The notes below the pieces were generated by a model. That model saw only the letters and a program-made list of their open reading frames with translations, searched no databases and had not been told where the DNA came from. Positions 46,254 through 55,052 of a DNA stretch of 64,000 nucleotides are shown piece by piece. The stretch is from positions 186,001-250,000 of the forward strand of contig NZ_FOFL01000003.1 of the NCBI RefSeq assembly GCF_900110945.1, read 5' to 3'. The first letter of the stretch is position 1. Every line of letters begins with the position of its first letter. The DNA comes from Devosia sp. YR412 (GTDB lineage Bacteria > Pseudomonadota > Alphaproteobacteria > Rhizobiales > Devosiaceae). The position numbers and the translations under genes were made by a program.

Positions 46254-47351
46254 TCACTGCGGCTCCAGCCGGTTCATGACGCCGCCCGGCGAGACGATCT
46301 CGAACCAGGTGGCGAGGAACCGGTCGCGCCGCTGCTGGTCGAGCGACACCAGAAGGCTCGGACCAATGGCGATCGGCTGCAGGGCGCCGCCACCGCGCGC
46401 GGCAATCGACCGGCTGGTGAAGCCGCCATCGAAATCGCCGATGATGGAGCCCAGCGCCGTCGCACCGGCGGCAATGGCCTGCCCGTCCGGCGACAGGGTG
46501 AAATCGAGGAACAGCTTGCCGAGGTCCGGGTGCTTGGCCGAGCGCGGAATGATGATGGAGCGGGACAGCACCAGCACATAGTCGTCCGGCACCACCACTT
46601 GGACGGTATCGTTGGCAGCGCCCCGGGCCAGGGCATAGGAGCCCAGCACATTATAGGCCAGGGCCAGCTGACCGGTTTCGATGGCATCGATGATGCGCGG
46701 GCTCGATCCGCTCAGGCGCACCTTGGCTCGTCCGAAGGCGCTGGCAAGACGCCAGAAGTTGGACGAGATGAACTGGTCATTGGCGGCCAGCATATAGCCG
46801 ACGCCACTGTCGCCGATATCATAGGTGGCGATACGGCCCGCAAACCGCTCGGTCTGGTTCTCCAGCAGTTCGGCCAGCTTGAGATGGGTGCGCGGCACTT
46901 CGTCGGGCGCGATCAGTTCGGGATTATAGACGATGACGGCCGGTTCGAAAGTGAAGCCGAACACCTCGTTGCGCCAATGCGCCCATTCCGGCAGCGCCGG
47001 CAGATAGGGCGAATCATAGGCCAGCGCAAAGCCGTCATTGGCCAGTTTCAGCTGCAGATCGGCGGCCGACGAGACGATGATGTCGGGGTCCAGCGGCAGG
47101 GTTCCGGCCACGACACCCTCGAACAGAGGACGGGTGTCGGTCTCGTCATACACGACGGTGATGTCGCCATGCAGCTTCTGGAAGCCCTCGATGAAGTGGC
47201 GGAACAGCGGTTCGTCAGTGGTGCCGACAATGGTCAGCACGGCACTGGCCTCGCCATCGGGCGCGGCATAGGTGGTCGCTGCCGTGGCGGGTCCGCAGGC
47301 CACAAGAACGGCCAGGGCGCACAGCCCCGACAAGTGGACGCTAGGCCTCAT
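46254..47351 (-). CDS. Periplasmic solute-binding protein linked to a two-component system
   Basis: A 365-residue exported protein with a signal peptide (about 1-24, HLSGLCALAVLVACGPATA), then GEASAVLTIVGTTDEPLFRH. It has an ABC-type family 1 (iron/putrescine-like) binding fold, with DIIVSSAADLQLKLANDGFA and SVGYMLAANDQ-like segments. No permease or ATPase accompanies it; it lies between the response regulator and histidine kinase genes, overlapping the former by 11 bp. It therefore probably serves as a ligand sensor for the kinase rather than a transporter. The ligand is unknown. Start at 47351. Confidence 0.82.
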   Translation of the reverse strand: MRPSVHLSGLCALAVLVACGPATAATTYAAPDGEASAVLTIVGTTDEPLFRHFIEGFQKLHGDITVVYDETDTRPLFEGVVAGTLPLDPDIIVSSAADLQLKLANDGFALAYDSPYLPALPEWAHWRNEVFGFTFEPAVIVYNPELIAPDEVPRTHLKLAELLENQTERFAGRIATYDIGDSGVGYMLAANDQFISSNFWRLASAFGRAKVRLSGSSPRIIDAIETGQLALAYNVLGSYALARGAANDTVQVVVPDDYVLVLSRSIIIPRSAKHPDLGKLFLDFTLSPDGQAIAAGATALGSIIGDFDGGFTSRSIAARGGGALQPIAIGPSLLVSLDQQRRDRFLATWFEIVSPGGVMNRLEPQ

Positions 47352-48015
47352 TGCGGCTGACGGCCTTGTAGCCGACCCCTCTGGCCGTGCTGATTTCGAG
47401 ATCGGCGCCGGCCAGCTTGCGCCGCAGCCGCGAGATGTAGAGTTCAAGGGCATTGGTCGAGACGTCATTGTCGAGGTTGAACAGCTGGTTCATCAGCCGC
47501 TCCTTGGGCACGACCTTGCCCAGATTGGCCAAGAGGATTTCCAGCAGCCTGAATTCGCGCCGGCCCAGATCGACGTCCTGGCCATGGATGGCGACGGTGC
47601 GGCCCGCCAGATCGACGCTGACATTGCCGACGTTGAGCACGCTGGTGGTCATGCCGCTGGTGCGCCGCATCAGTGCCCGCAAGCGGGCTTCGAGCTCGCG
47701 CAGATCGAATGGCTTGACCAGGTAATCGTCGGCGCCAAGATCGAGCAGGCTGACCTTGTCGTCGATTTCGGACCGCGCGGTCATCACCAGGATGGGTGCA
47801 TCGAAGCCGGCCTTGCGCAGCAGCTTGATGAGCTCGAAGCCGCTCTTGTTGGGCAGCATGAGGTCGAGCGCCATGGCGTCGAAATTTTCGCCGACGATGG
47901 CCGGTAGCACCTCGGCGCCATCTTTCACCCAGGTCACCGAGTGTCCGGCCTGCGTCAGCCGGCTGTGCACGGCATCGCCCAGGTCGTCATTGTCCTCGAC
48001 CAGCAATATCTGCAT
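47341..48015 (-). CDS. OmpR-family response regulator (TctD-like)
   Basis: A 224-residue regulator. The receiver domain has Asp51 (ALDLMLPNKSGFELIKLL), the acidic pair in LLVEDND and Lys in DDYLVKPFD; a winged-helix effector follows (RREFRLLEILLANLGKVVPK; NALELYISRLRRKL). It starts at 48015, with GGAGGAG upstream. It is first in an operon with a solute-binding protein and the kinase. By position and family it probably activates tctCBA. Confidence 0.93.
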   Translation of the reverse strand: MQILLVEDNDDLGDAVHSRLTQAGHSVTWVKDGAEVLPAIVGENFDAMALDLMLPNKSGFELIKLLRKAGFDAPILVMTARSEIDDKVSLLDLGADDYLVKPFDLRELEARLRALMRRTSGMTTSVLNVGNVSVDLAGRTVAIHGQDVDLGRREFRLLEILLANLGKVVPKERLMNQLFNLDNDVSTNALELYISRLRRKLAGADLEISTARGVGYKAVSRNEA

Positions 48016-48085
48016 CCGCTCCTCCGTGCCGGTTGCATCTACCAGACATCCTCGCGGTTCAGTATCATCTCTTGCCCCGAACTTG

Positions 48086-48511
48086 TCAGGGGGTCTTGGC
48101 AGCGCCCGGTACAGGCTGGCGAATAACCTCGCCGTCTTCCTTGGTGAACGGGCCGATATCCGGGTTCTCCAAGATCGCCAAGACAAGCTCGGATGGACGA
48201 CAAAGGCGAACACCTCGAGCAGTGACGACGAAGGGCCGGTTGATCAGGATGGGATGGAGCAGCATGGCGTCGAGCAGTTGATCGTCGCTCAGGCTCGCAT
48301 CACTCAAGCCCAGGGCTTCGTATGGGGTGTCCTTCGTGCGGATCGTCTCACGCACCGTCAGGCCCGCTTCGCTGATCAGCCAGACCAGCCGCTCGCGAGT
48401 TGGTGGCGTTTGCAGATATTGGATGATCTCGGGCTCAACACCGCTCTGCCTGATCATCGCCAGCGTGTTGCGCGAGGTGCCGCAGTCCGGGTTGTGGTAG
48501 ATGGTCGTCAT
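48086..48511 (-). CDS. arsC: Arsenate reductase, glutaredoxin-coupled type
   Basis: ArsC reduces arsenate to arsenite with glutathione and glutaredoxin. The 141-residue enzyme has its nucleophile Cys10 in HNPDCGTSRNTLAM and arginines at 58, 92 and 102/105 near the positions known to bind arsenate in the E. coli R773 enzyme. I use the ATG at 48511, which overlaps the aquaporin stop as ATGA. It is the last gene of the arsR-aqpS-arsC operon. Confidence 0.93.
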   Translation of the reverse strand: MTTIYHNPDCGTSRNTLAMIRQSGVEPEIIQYLQTPPTRERLVWLISEAGLTVRETIRTKDTPYEALGLSDASLSDDQLLDAMLLHPILINRPFVVTARGVRLCRPSELVLAILENPDIGPFTKEDGEVIRQPVPGAAKTP

Positions 48512-49188
48512 GCAGGGCGTCCCTGTTGGATTTGCGGTTGCAGCCAAGAGGCGAGGGCCAGACCGGCGAGGCCTCCAACGATTTGTGCGGCAATGAAGGC
48601 CGGGACATCGATAAGGGCAATGCCTGAGAAGCTATTGGTGAAGGCCCGCGCGACGGTCACTGCTGGATTGGCGAATGATGTTGACGCGGTGAACCAGTAG
48701 GCTGAGCCGATGTAAAGGCCAACGAGCGCGGGCAAGGAAGCCTTGTTGCGTTGCCCCAGCAGGACCACCAGAATCAGCCCGAGGGTCGCCACGACCTCGG
48801 CAAGCCACTGCGAAACGCCGGTTCGCTCATGGCCCGAGAGCGTCAGGGGCACAACCGCGAACATCGCATGGGCAACGGTCACCCCAGCCATCCCACCGAC
48901 CACCTGCCCTGCCATGTAGAGGGCTGCCATCTTGCCGCTGATCTCACGCCGCAGCATGAAGACCAGCGTGACCACAGGATTGAAGTGAGCGCCCGAGACG
49001 GGCCCCAGCAGGCTGATCAAGACCACCAGCATGGCTGCGGTTGGCAGTGCATTGCCGAGAAGGGCCAGGCCAGAATCCTCGGTCAGCCTTTCGGCCATGA
49101 TGCCGGCCCCGACCACGGTGCTCACCAGCAGCCCAGTCCCCAGCGCTTCTGCCGCTATCTTTCGCAGGTCTTCCAACCGTATCGGCAT
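48508..49188 (-). CDS. aqpS: Aquaglyceroporin, arsenic resistance type
   Basis: A 226-residue MIP channel with six helices and the two conserved half-loops, GAHFNPVVTLVF (NPV) and SFANPAVTVARAF (NPA plus selectivity Arg). In Sinorhizobium an equivalent channel lets arsenite, made by ArsC, leave the cell, in place of an ArsB pump. The setting arsR-aqpS-arsC is the same here, with overlapping starts and stops. The ATG at 49188 overlaps the arsR stop by one base. Confidence 0.9.
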   Translation of the reverse strand: MPIRLEDLRKIAAEALGTGLLVSTVVGAGIMAERLTEDSGLALLGNALPTAAMLVVLISLLGPVSGAHFNPVVTLVFMLRREISGKMAALYMAGQVVGGMAGVTVAHAMFAVVPLTLSGHERTGVSQWLAEVVATLGLILVVLLGQRNKASLPALVGLYIGSAYWFTASTSFANPAVTVARAFTNSFSGIALIDVPAFIAAQIVGGLAGLALASWLQPQIQQGRPA

Positions 49189-49547
49189 CAGGGTTGACCC
49201 CGCTCCGGGGCGCAACAGGCAGCAGCCGTGAGGGCAGCGGGAGCGCAGACATCGGGGTGTCCCTGGCAGCAGTCTCGCATCAAGAACTCGACCAGGCCCG
49301 AAAGGCCGCCGAAGTTGGCGGTATAGATGATGCAACGCGCTTCGCGCCGCGACTGCACCAGGCCGGCACGCTCAAGGTTGCTGAGGTGGAAGGAGGCGCT
49401 GGACGACGAGGCACCCACGGCCTCACCAACAGCGCCAGCAGCCAGCCCGTCAGGCCCGGCAACCACCAGGACCCGAACCATCTGGAGACGGGTCGGCTGG
49501 GATAGAGCCCCGAATGCATCAAGGGCTTGCGCTTCGTCGATTTTCAT
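49188..49547 (-). CDS. arsR: ArsR/SmtB family arsenic-responsive repressor
   Basis: A 119-residue winged-helix repressor with a DNA-recognition region ASSSSASFHLSNLERAGLVQ. The metal site is probably the C-terminal RDCCQGHPDVC (Cys93, Cys94, Cys101), close to the Cys95-96-102 arrangement of the Acidithiobacillus type, not the Cys-Val-Cys in the recognition helix. It leads the arsR-aqpS-arsC operon and is divergent from the MFS gene. A CATTTCAA/TTGAAATG dyad overlaps its start codon. Confidence 0.92.
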   Translation of the reverse strand: MKIDEAQALDAFGALSQPTRLQMVRVLVVAGPDGLAAGAVGEAVGASSSSASFHLSNLERAGLVQSRREARCIIYTANFGGLSGLVEFLMRDCCQGHPDVCAPAALTAAACCAPERGQP

Positions 49548-49574
49548 TTCAACATCTCAAGAATGATTGAAATG
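49545..49574. promoter_or_regulatory. Candidate ArsR operator overlapping the arsR start
   Basis: CATTTCAA (49545-49552) and TTGAAATG (49567-49574) with 14 bases between them form an inverted repeat in the divergent arsR/MFS promoter region. TTCAA/TTGAA symmetry is typical for ArsR sites. Because the left arm includes the arsR start codon, binding would block both directions. Confidence 0.55.
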
Positions 49575-49690
49575 AAGATATCCAATGATGCGCGACAACG
49601 CCAGCCCCCGACCATGACGCTCGCTTCACAGCCAGCGGCAAAGCAGTTTGCGGCATGCTGCGCCCCTCCCACCTCTGCGCGCCGCTGATC

Positions 49691-50922
49691 ATGACCAGAC
49701 AAGCCGGCGAAGGCGTCGGGCGTATCGTAGCCGCATTGGGGCTGACCCAGATCATCGGTTACGGAACGCTCTATTACAGCTTCGGTGTCCTTGCGCCGAG
49801 CATGGCCAGCGATTTCGGCTGGTCGCAGGAGTGGGTCTATGGCGTGCTGTCGGTCTCCCTGCTGCTTGGCGGTCTCGTGGCTCCCATCTCCGGCAGGCTG
49901 GCCGACCGCCATGGTGCTGGCACCGTCATGTCTTGGGGTTCGGTGCCGCGTCCCTTGCCCTTGTCTTATGTGCCCTGGCACCCGAGCGTATCAGCTTCGT
50001 CGTGGGGCTCGCAGCCATGGAGATCGCGTCCAGTTTCGTCCTCTACGCAACGGCATTCGCCGCCCTGGCGCAAGCCTCAACCTCGGGCGCTCAACGCAGT
50101 ATCACGCACCTGACGCTCATCGCGGGGTTCGCATCGACGGTGTTTTGGCCGCTCACCAGCTGGCTGCACCAGCATATGAGCTGGCGTGAGGTTTATCTGC
50201 TCTACGCCCTGTTGAACCTGATGGGCGCCCTGCCGGTGCATCTGTGGCTGGGAAGGGTGGTCCGCAGACGCAGGTCATCGGCCAGGTCCGAGCAGGCACA
50301 GAAGGCAGCGCCGGCAGTCCAGGGTCGGGAGCGGTGGGCCATGCTGATGATGCTGGCGGCATTCGCGCTACTGGGCTTTGTGGCATCAGCCATCACGGTC
50401 CACATGGTGCCAATGCTGGCTGCGCTCGGCCTCGGTGGTGCCGCTGTTGTCGTCACCACGCTGTTCGGGCCATCGCAGGTGCTCAGTCGGCTTGTTAACA
50501 TGCAATTCGGGCGCGGCCTTGCCCCGCCGGCCCTTGCCCTCCTCGCGGCCGCCATGCTCCCGCTGGGCCTCGCGCTGCTTGCCGTCGCAGCGCCGTGGGC
50601 CCCGGGTGCGGCGGTGTTTGCAATCCTCTTTGGCTTTGGCAATGGCCTCTCCAGCATCGTCTCCGGCACCCTGCCGCTCATGCTGTTCGGCGCGGCGGGC
50701 TATGGCGCAAGGCTGGGCTGGATAAGCTCCGCCCGGCTTGTAGCCTCCGCTGCCGCCCCATTGGCGTTCTCCATGGTGGCCTCGGCCGCCTCGGTGAAGG
50801 TCGCGGTGTGGTTCGTGGCCCTGGTGGGCATTGCCTCCGCGGCGGCCTTCGGCGCGATCTGGCTGGTGTTCGGCCGCAAGTCGGAAATGGTGGAGCTGAG
50901 CGGGGCGTCCACCATCGTCTGA
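49691..50922 (+). pseudogene. MFS transporter, frameshifted
   Basis: A major facilitator transporter, probably of about 410 residues, broken by a -1 frameshift at about 49931. The first part (MTRQAGEGVGRIVAALGLTQ; GRLADRHGAGTVM) lies in one frame and continues as LGFGAASLALVLCALAPERI in another, where the rest runs to 50922. Lacking one base near 49931-49932, the frames join smoothly. It could be a sequencing error or a genuine inactivation. The gene is divergent from arsR, so a role in arsenic or metal efflux is plausible. Its last codons contain the left copy of the tRNA-Ala att repeat. Confidence 0.8.
50886..50904 (+). repeat. Left att repeat
   Basis: Copy of the 19-bp sequence at the 3' end of tRNA-Ala (AATGGTGGAGCTGAGCGGG), located at the end of the MFS gene. 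TCGG precedes both copies, with one extra A here. This is a likely attL. Confidence 0.72.
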
Positions 50923-50966
50923 GAAGCCCGGATTGCTTGGGTTCTGTAGGATGGGTGGTGGAACAA

Positions 50967-50989
50967 ATGTCCCACCTTGTATGTCCACC
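50967..50989. repeat. Paired arm-type repeats, left side
   Basis: ATGTCCCACC at 50967-50976 and ATGTCCACC at 50981-50989, 14 bases apart and about 65-85 bp inside the left att copy. Spacing and similarity to the pair on the right suggest integrase arm sites. Confidence 0.55.
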
Positions 50990-51071
50990 TATAGCGGCAA
51001 ACTAACTTCACGCCAATGTTGAACCAGCCTTGCCCTTGTTCAGAGCACCAGGGAAATCCCCGACGAGTGAT

Positions 51072-52704
51072 CTACACCACCCTTTCTAGCGCCGCTAAAA
51101 GTAGCACCGGGCGGAAGCCGCTACGGTTGTAGGTCTTCAGGGTAGTTGTTCCTGGCTCGTGTCCGACAATAGCCATGATGTGGGCTTGTGATACGTCAGC
51201 GGCAACTAGCTTGCGAACCATGGTGTGGCGTAGACTGTGGAAGGTTAGTTTTGATGCCCAATTCAGGTAGCAGAGCTTCGTTCACCCACCGACCGAGGTT
51301 ACGCCCATAGCCGTTGGATTTGGTGTATGTGAGCTGGGGAAAGAGCATTTCGTTTCCTCTGCGCTGCTTTATGCGGTCCACATAGCCGAGAAAACCGTAC
51401 TCGATCAGCTTGGAATGAATGGGTACAATCCTCGCCGACGCATCGTTCTTTAGCTGCTTCTTGGTGCCGGGCTTTTGGTTGATGTCAAAACACCAAATAC
51501 CGTCGATCTGCCGTACGTCCTCTAGATGCAATTGAGCAATTTCATTGAGACGCGCACCAGTATGAATGCCGATCAGAGTACCCCACTTGTGGTGTTCCTC
51601 CGATGACCCGGCTTTTGCCTGCGCCGCTGAACTGATTGATCGGAGCTGATCGTCGGAAAATGACACGCGGGGTGGCTCAGCATTGGCCTTGTCGGTCCGA
51701 AGCGCTAGCCCATCGAACGGGTTGTTGTCGCTGTAGCCATTCCGCTTAGCCCACCCGAACAACGTGCTGTAGGTCTGCAGGTACTTGTTGATTGTCAAAA
51801 CGTGGAGGGTGCGAACTCCCGGCGTGTTCAGCACCTCTGACAAGGGCCTGCCGCGCGTAGCTCTGAGCTTGTTTCTGTTCACGGGGTAGGCAATCAGCGT
51901 GTCTCGCACTGTGCGAGCTTCCGTCCGACCTATGTTTCCAACTGACACCTCTTTGTGCAAAACCTCGTACAGCAGATCGAAATGTTCGGCCTTTTCAAGC
52001 TCAGTCTTATCTACCCACTGGCGCTCGATTTTTGCGAACTTCCAGAACTCATCGACCAGAGCTTGCAGGGTGAGCTGGCTAGCCCCGGTAGTCTCTGCCT
52101 GTTTGGGGGAACTTTGCTCAGAAACTTGGTCGAACTCAAACAACTCTGCGGCTTCACTGTAGGCCAACACAGCTTTTGCCCAGTCCCTATGACCCTGCTT
52201 ATAGCTGCGCTTGAAAGCCTCAAAGGGTGGGGTGCCAATCTCAATATCCAGGCCAAATTGCGTCGCGAACCTTGCAGCCTCGATATCATCGTGAGCCGGG
52301 CTAAGCGCCCCGTGCTTTAACTCGTCATCCAACAGGCCGACCGTCCACCCAAACCCCTCCTTCATTTCGTCGGACAGCGGGCCAGCAACATCGATTGCGG
52401 CCCTAGAGCTGGCCAGCCAGCCGCCGAAGTAGTCGGCGAGCACCCTGCGTAGGTCTTTATGGTCCATGTGCCGATGCAGGCCCTTCTCAGTGACGTTTCG
52501 GGCTAGATAGCTCATGGCCATTGCAAGCTGCAAGGCTGGCCGGGGCTCGCGTGTCCGCAGCGATATTTTGAAGGATGACGCCTGACCGGCCGATTTGGAG
52601 TTACGAGGCAGCGCCCAGCGAAAATAGAATATGCCGTGACGGGAGCGCTGTAGATAGGTCGGATTGAACAAGCCGATGTCCCACTTGGATGTCCCACCAA
52701 GCAA
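51072..52704 (-). pseudogene. Tyrosine recombinase (phage-type integrase), frameshifted
   Basis: A site-specific integrase of about 543 residues, split by one extra base. The N-terminal part (NPTYLQRSRHGIFYFRWALP) and core catalytic Arg (HTGARLNEIAQLHLEDVR) read in one frame to NLPQSTPHHG, then stop. The other frame continues with TFHSLRHTMV, IVGHEPG and LKTYNRSG, carrying the second Arg, His and the nucleophilic Tyr, and ends at 51072. The switch lies in a run of four T at 51249-51252; with three the gene would be intact. The start is uncertain; TTG at 52704 is one option. It lies beside the tRNA-Ala gene as integrases do. Confidence 0.85.
52676..52698. repeat. Paired arm-type repeats, right side
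   Basis: ATGTCCCAC at 52676-52684 and ATGTCCCACC at 52689-52698, 13 bases apart and about 40-60 bp inside the right att copy. They overlap the 5' end of the integrase gene. Confidence 0.55.
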
Positions 52705-52737
52705 AACCGGTAGCTAAGTCCTTGATTTTCATCGGAA

Positions 52738-52813
<76 letters not shown>

Positions 52814-52864
52814 GTCCCGATTGATTGAATATGGCGTTTTTTGCTGGCGCGGCAAGAGCTGAGG

Positions 52865-53878
52865 TCAGAGCAGTTTGTGGGTGACGAGGCTGTTGCCGGT
52901 GGCGATCACCGCGTCGGCGGCGGGGATCAGTGGACGGCCGAGGCGTTGGGCGCCGCGCTGGCCGTCGACGCGCTTGGGTGCGGCCAGTTCGTGCTTGTTG
53001 TCGCGCAGGGCGCGGTTGAACAGGGCGAAGACATCGACCAGCCAATTGGGGATCTGGGCACGGGGAATGCGGCGGGTGGGGAAGGCGGGGCGCAGCATGT
53101 CGGCGAGGTCGCGCATGGAATAGGCGCCGACCGAGGCGATGCAGCGCTGGCCGGCGGCAGCGGGATTGGTCATGGCGTCGACATGCAGCGCCGCGACGTC
53201 GCGCACGTCGACGGCCGACATGGTGAGACGGGGCAGGGCGGGCAGCTTGCCGCCCAGCAGCAGGCGGATAACATCGGCCGAGGTCCCGGGATCCTCGTCG
53301 AGCAGGGGGCCGAAGATGGCGGCGGGATTGATAACAGCAAGATCGTCGTGGCGGGAGGCGCCGTCCATCAAGCGCCAGGCTTCGCGTTCGGCCAGGGTCT
53401 TGGATTTGGGATAGGCGCCGGTCTGCGAGCTATCGACATTGGTCCAGTCGGCCTCGGTCAGCAGGCGGGAATAGTCGGCATGGCCATATTGGATGGCGGC
53501 GATGGAGGAGGTCAGCACCACGCGTTCGACTTTGGCGGCCAATGCGGCCTGGATGGCGCGGCGGGTGCCTTCGACGGCTGGGCGGATCAGCTCGTTGGGG
53601 TCTTTCGGGACGCTGAGCACGAAGGGCGAGGCGGTGTGCTGGAGATAGCGCACATCCTGCATGGCCTCGGCCCAACCGTCATCCTTGAGCAGGTCGAGGG
53701 TGGTAAATTCGAGGCGGGAAGTGTCCGCGCCGGCCTTGACCAGCGTGTCGCGGACCTTGTCGGCTTTCGACAGGCTGCGGACCGAGCCGCGCACGAGATA
53801 GCCGGCATTGAGCAATTGCAGGGCGACATGGCCGCCGAGAAAGCCGGAAATGCCGGTGACGAGGACGCGGTCGGTCAT
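52865..53878 (-). CDS. NAD-dependent epimerase/dehydratase-type aldehyde reductase
   Basis: An extended short-chain dehydrogenase of 337 residues. The nucleotide-binding motif is VLVTGISGFLGGHVALQLL; the catalytic Tyr and Lys are in GAYPKSKTLAERE near 165, with TSSIAAIQYG providing Ser. Overall similarity is to dihydroflavonol-4-reductase-like and aldehyde reductases that use NADPH. The substrate is not known. It is single, downstream of a Gfo/Idh/MocA gene by about 70 bp on the same strand. Confidence 0.87.
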   Translation of the reverse strand: MTDRVLVTGISGFLGGHVALQLLNAGYLVRGSVRSLSKADKVRDTLVKAGADTSRLEFTTLDLLKDDGWAEAMQDVRYLQHTASPFVLSVPKDPNELIRPAVEGTRRAIQAALAAKVERVVLTSSIAAIQYGHADYSRLLTEADWTNVDSSQTGAYPKSKTLAEREAWRLMDGASRHDDLAVINPAAIFGPLLDEDPGTSADVIRLLLGGKLPALPRLTMSAVDVRDVAALHVDAMTNPAAAGQRCIASVGAYSMRDLADMLRPAFPTRRIPRAQIPNWLVDVFALFNRALRDNKHELAAPKRVDGQRGAQRLGRPLIPAADAVIATGNSLVTHKLL

Positions 53879-53949
53879 GCTGGTTTCCTTTTGCCGTGTC
53901 CGTCTAAAGTGGGGCGGCTGGGCCCCGGATCAAGTCCAGAGCCGGTCAA

Positions 53950-54951
53950 TCAGACTTCGGCCCAGCGGCCGGTTTTGTCGCTGGCAAAGATCGCGTCGAT
54001 GACTTTCATCGAGGCAATGGCATCCTCGACGCCCCAGAGCAGCGGCGTCTCGCCGAGTACGGCCAAGGCGAAGGCTTCTGCCTGTTCGGTATATTGATCG
54101 ACGGCGGGCAGGATTTCTCGGCGGGCCAGCGAGCCGTCGATCGGGCTGCCGGTATCCACGGTGATGGCGGTGCGCTCATTGGGCGGGGCGTTGAAGGGGA
54201 TGATGATCTCGAGCTTGCCCTTGGTGCCGAAGACCTGGACGCGTTGATGCGGCACGGTCTGGGTCGAGCAGGTGAAATTGAGCTGCCGGCCATTGCCGAA
54301 GTCGGCCATGACGCTGGCCAGCCGATCGGTGCCGAAATTTTCGTCGCGCTCGACCAGGGAGACGACGCGTTTCGGTTCGCTTTCGAACAGATAGCGTGCG
54401 GCAGTGATCGGATAGCAGCCGATATCCATGATGCCGCCGCCGCCGATATCGGCCTGGTTGCGGACATTGTTGGGGTCGGCGTTGAAATAGGTGAAGACCG
54501 CATTGATCGAGCGGATATCGCCCAATTCGCCGGAGCGGATGATCTCGCGGGCGCGGCTCCACTGCGGGTGGAAGCGGATCATGAAGGCTTCCAGCACCAG
54601 GATATTGGCCGGAATGCTGCGCAGCGCTTCGGCGTCGGCGGCATTGAGCGCGATGGGCTTTTCGCACAGCACATGCTTGCCGGCCTTGGCCGCAGCGACG
54701 GTCATCGGCACATGCAGGTGATTGGGCAGGGGATTGTAGATGGCGTCGATATCGGGATCGGCGAACAGGTCCTCATAGGAGCCATAGGCCTTGGCGATGC
54801 CGAGCTGGTCGGCGGCGGCGCGGGCCTTGCTCAGGTCGCGGCTGGCGATGGCGACGACCTCGGAATGGGCCGAGCGCTGGATGGCCGGCGTCACCTTCTG
54901 CATGCCGATATTGGCGGTGGACAGAATGCCCCAGCGGATCTTTTTGGTCAT
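53950..54951 (-). CDS. Gfo/Idh/MocA family oxidoreductase
   Basis: A 333-residue NAD(P)-dependent dehydrogenase with an N-terminal Rossmann domain (KIRWGILSTANIGMQKVTPA) and the conserved Lys-Pro of HVLCEKPIALNAADAEALRS near 96. The C-terminal domain shows DIGGGGIMDIGCYPITAARY. Members oxidise sugars, polyols or dihydrodiols; this one is nearest to D-xylose or glucose-fructose oxidoreductase-like proteins, but the substrate is not determined. Start at 54951, AAGGGAG upstream. It is divergent from a MDR reductase. Confidence 0.88.
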   Translation of the reverse strand: MTKKIRWGILSTANIGMQKVTPAIQRSAHSEVVAIASRDLSKARAAADQLGIAKAYGSYEDLFADPDIDAIYNPLPNHLHVPMTVAAAKAGKHVLCEKPIALNAADAEALRSIPANILVLEAFMIRFHPQWSRAREIIRSGELGDIRSINAVFTYFNADPNNVRNQADIGGGGIMDIGCYPITAARYLFESEPKRVVSLVERDENFGTDRLASVMADFGNGRQLNFTCSTQTVPHQRVQVFGTKGKLEIIIPFNAPPNERTAITVDTGSPIDGSLARREILPAVDQYTEQAEAFALAVLGETPLLWGVEDAIASMKVIDAIFASDKTGRWAEV

Positions 54952-55052
54952 AGTCGTGCTCCCTTTGCTTGAGAGGTTTAGCCGCGAGGAGGCCGGTTGC
55001 AAAGCCCGGCTCAAGGGTCCACATCGGGCGCTTAACAACCACAGGTGTTTCA

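Noticed and set aside
45993..47360. 455-codon plus-strand frame over the binding protein gene
   Set aside because: Antisense shadow; low-complexity translation and no ribosome-binding site.
47341..48085. A second att-type copy between the response regulator and arsC that would mark a larger ars island
   Set aside because: I looked for the tRNA-Ala repeat by eye near 48016-48085 and found none; a genome-wide search might still reveal one.
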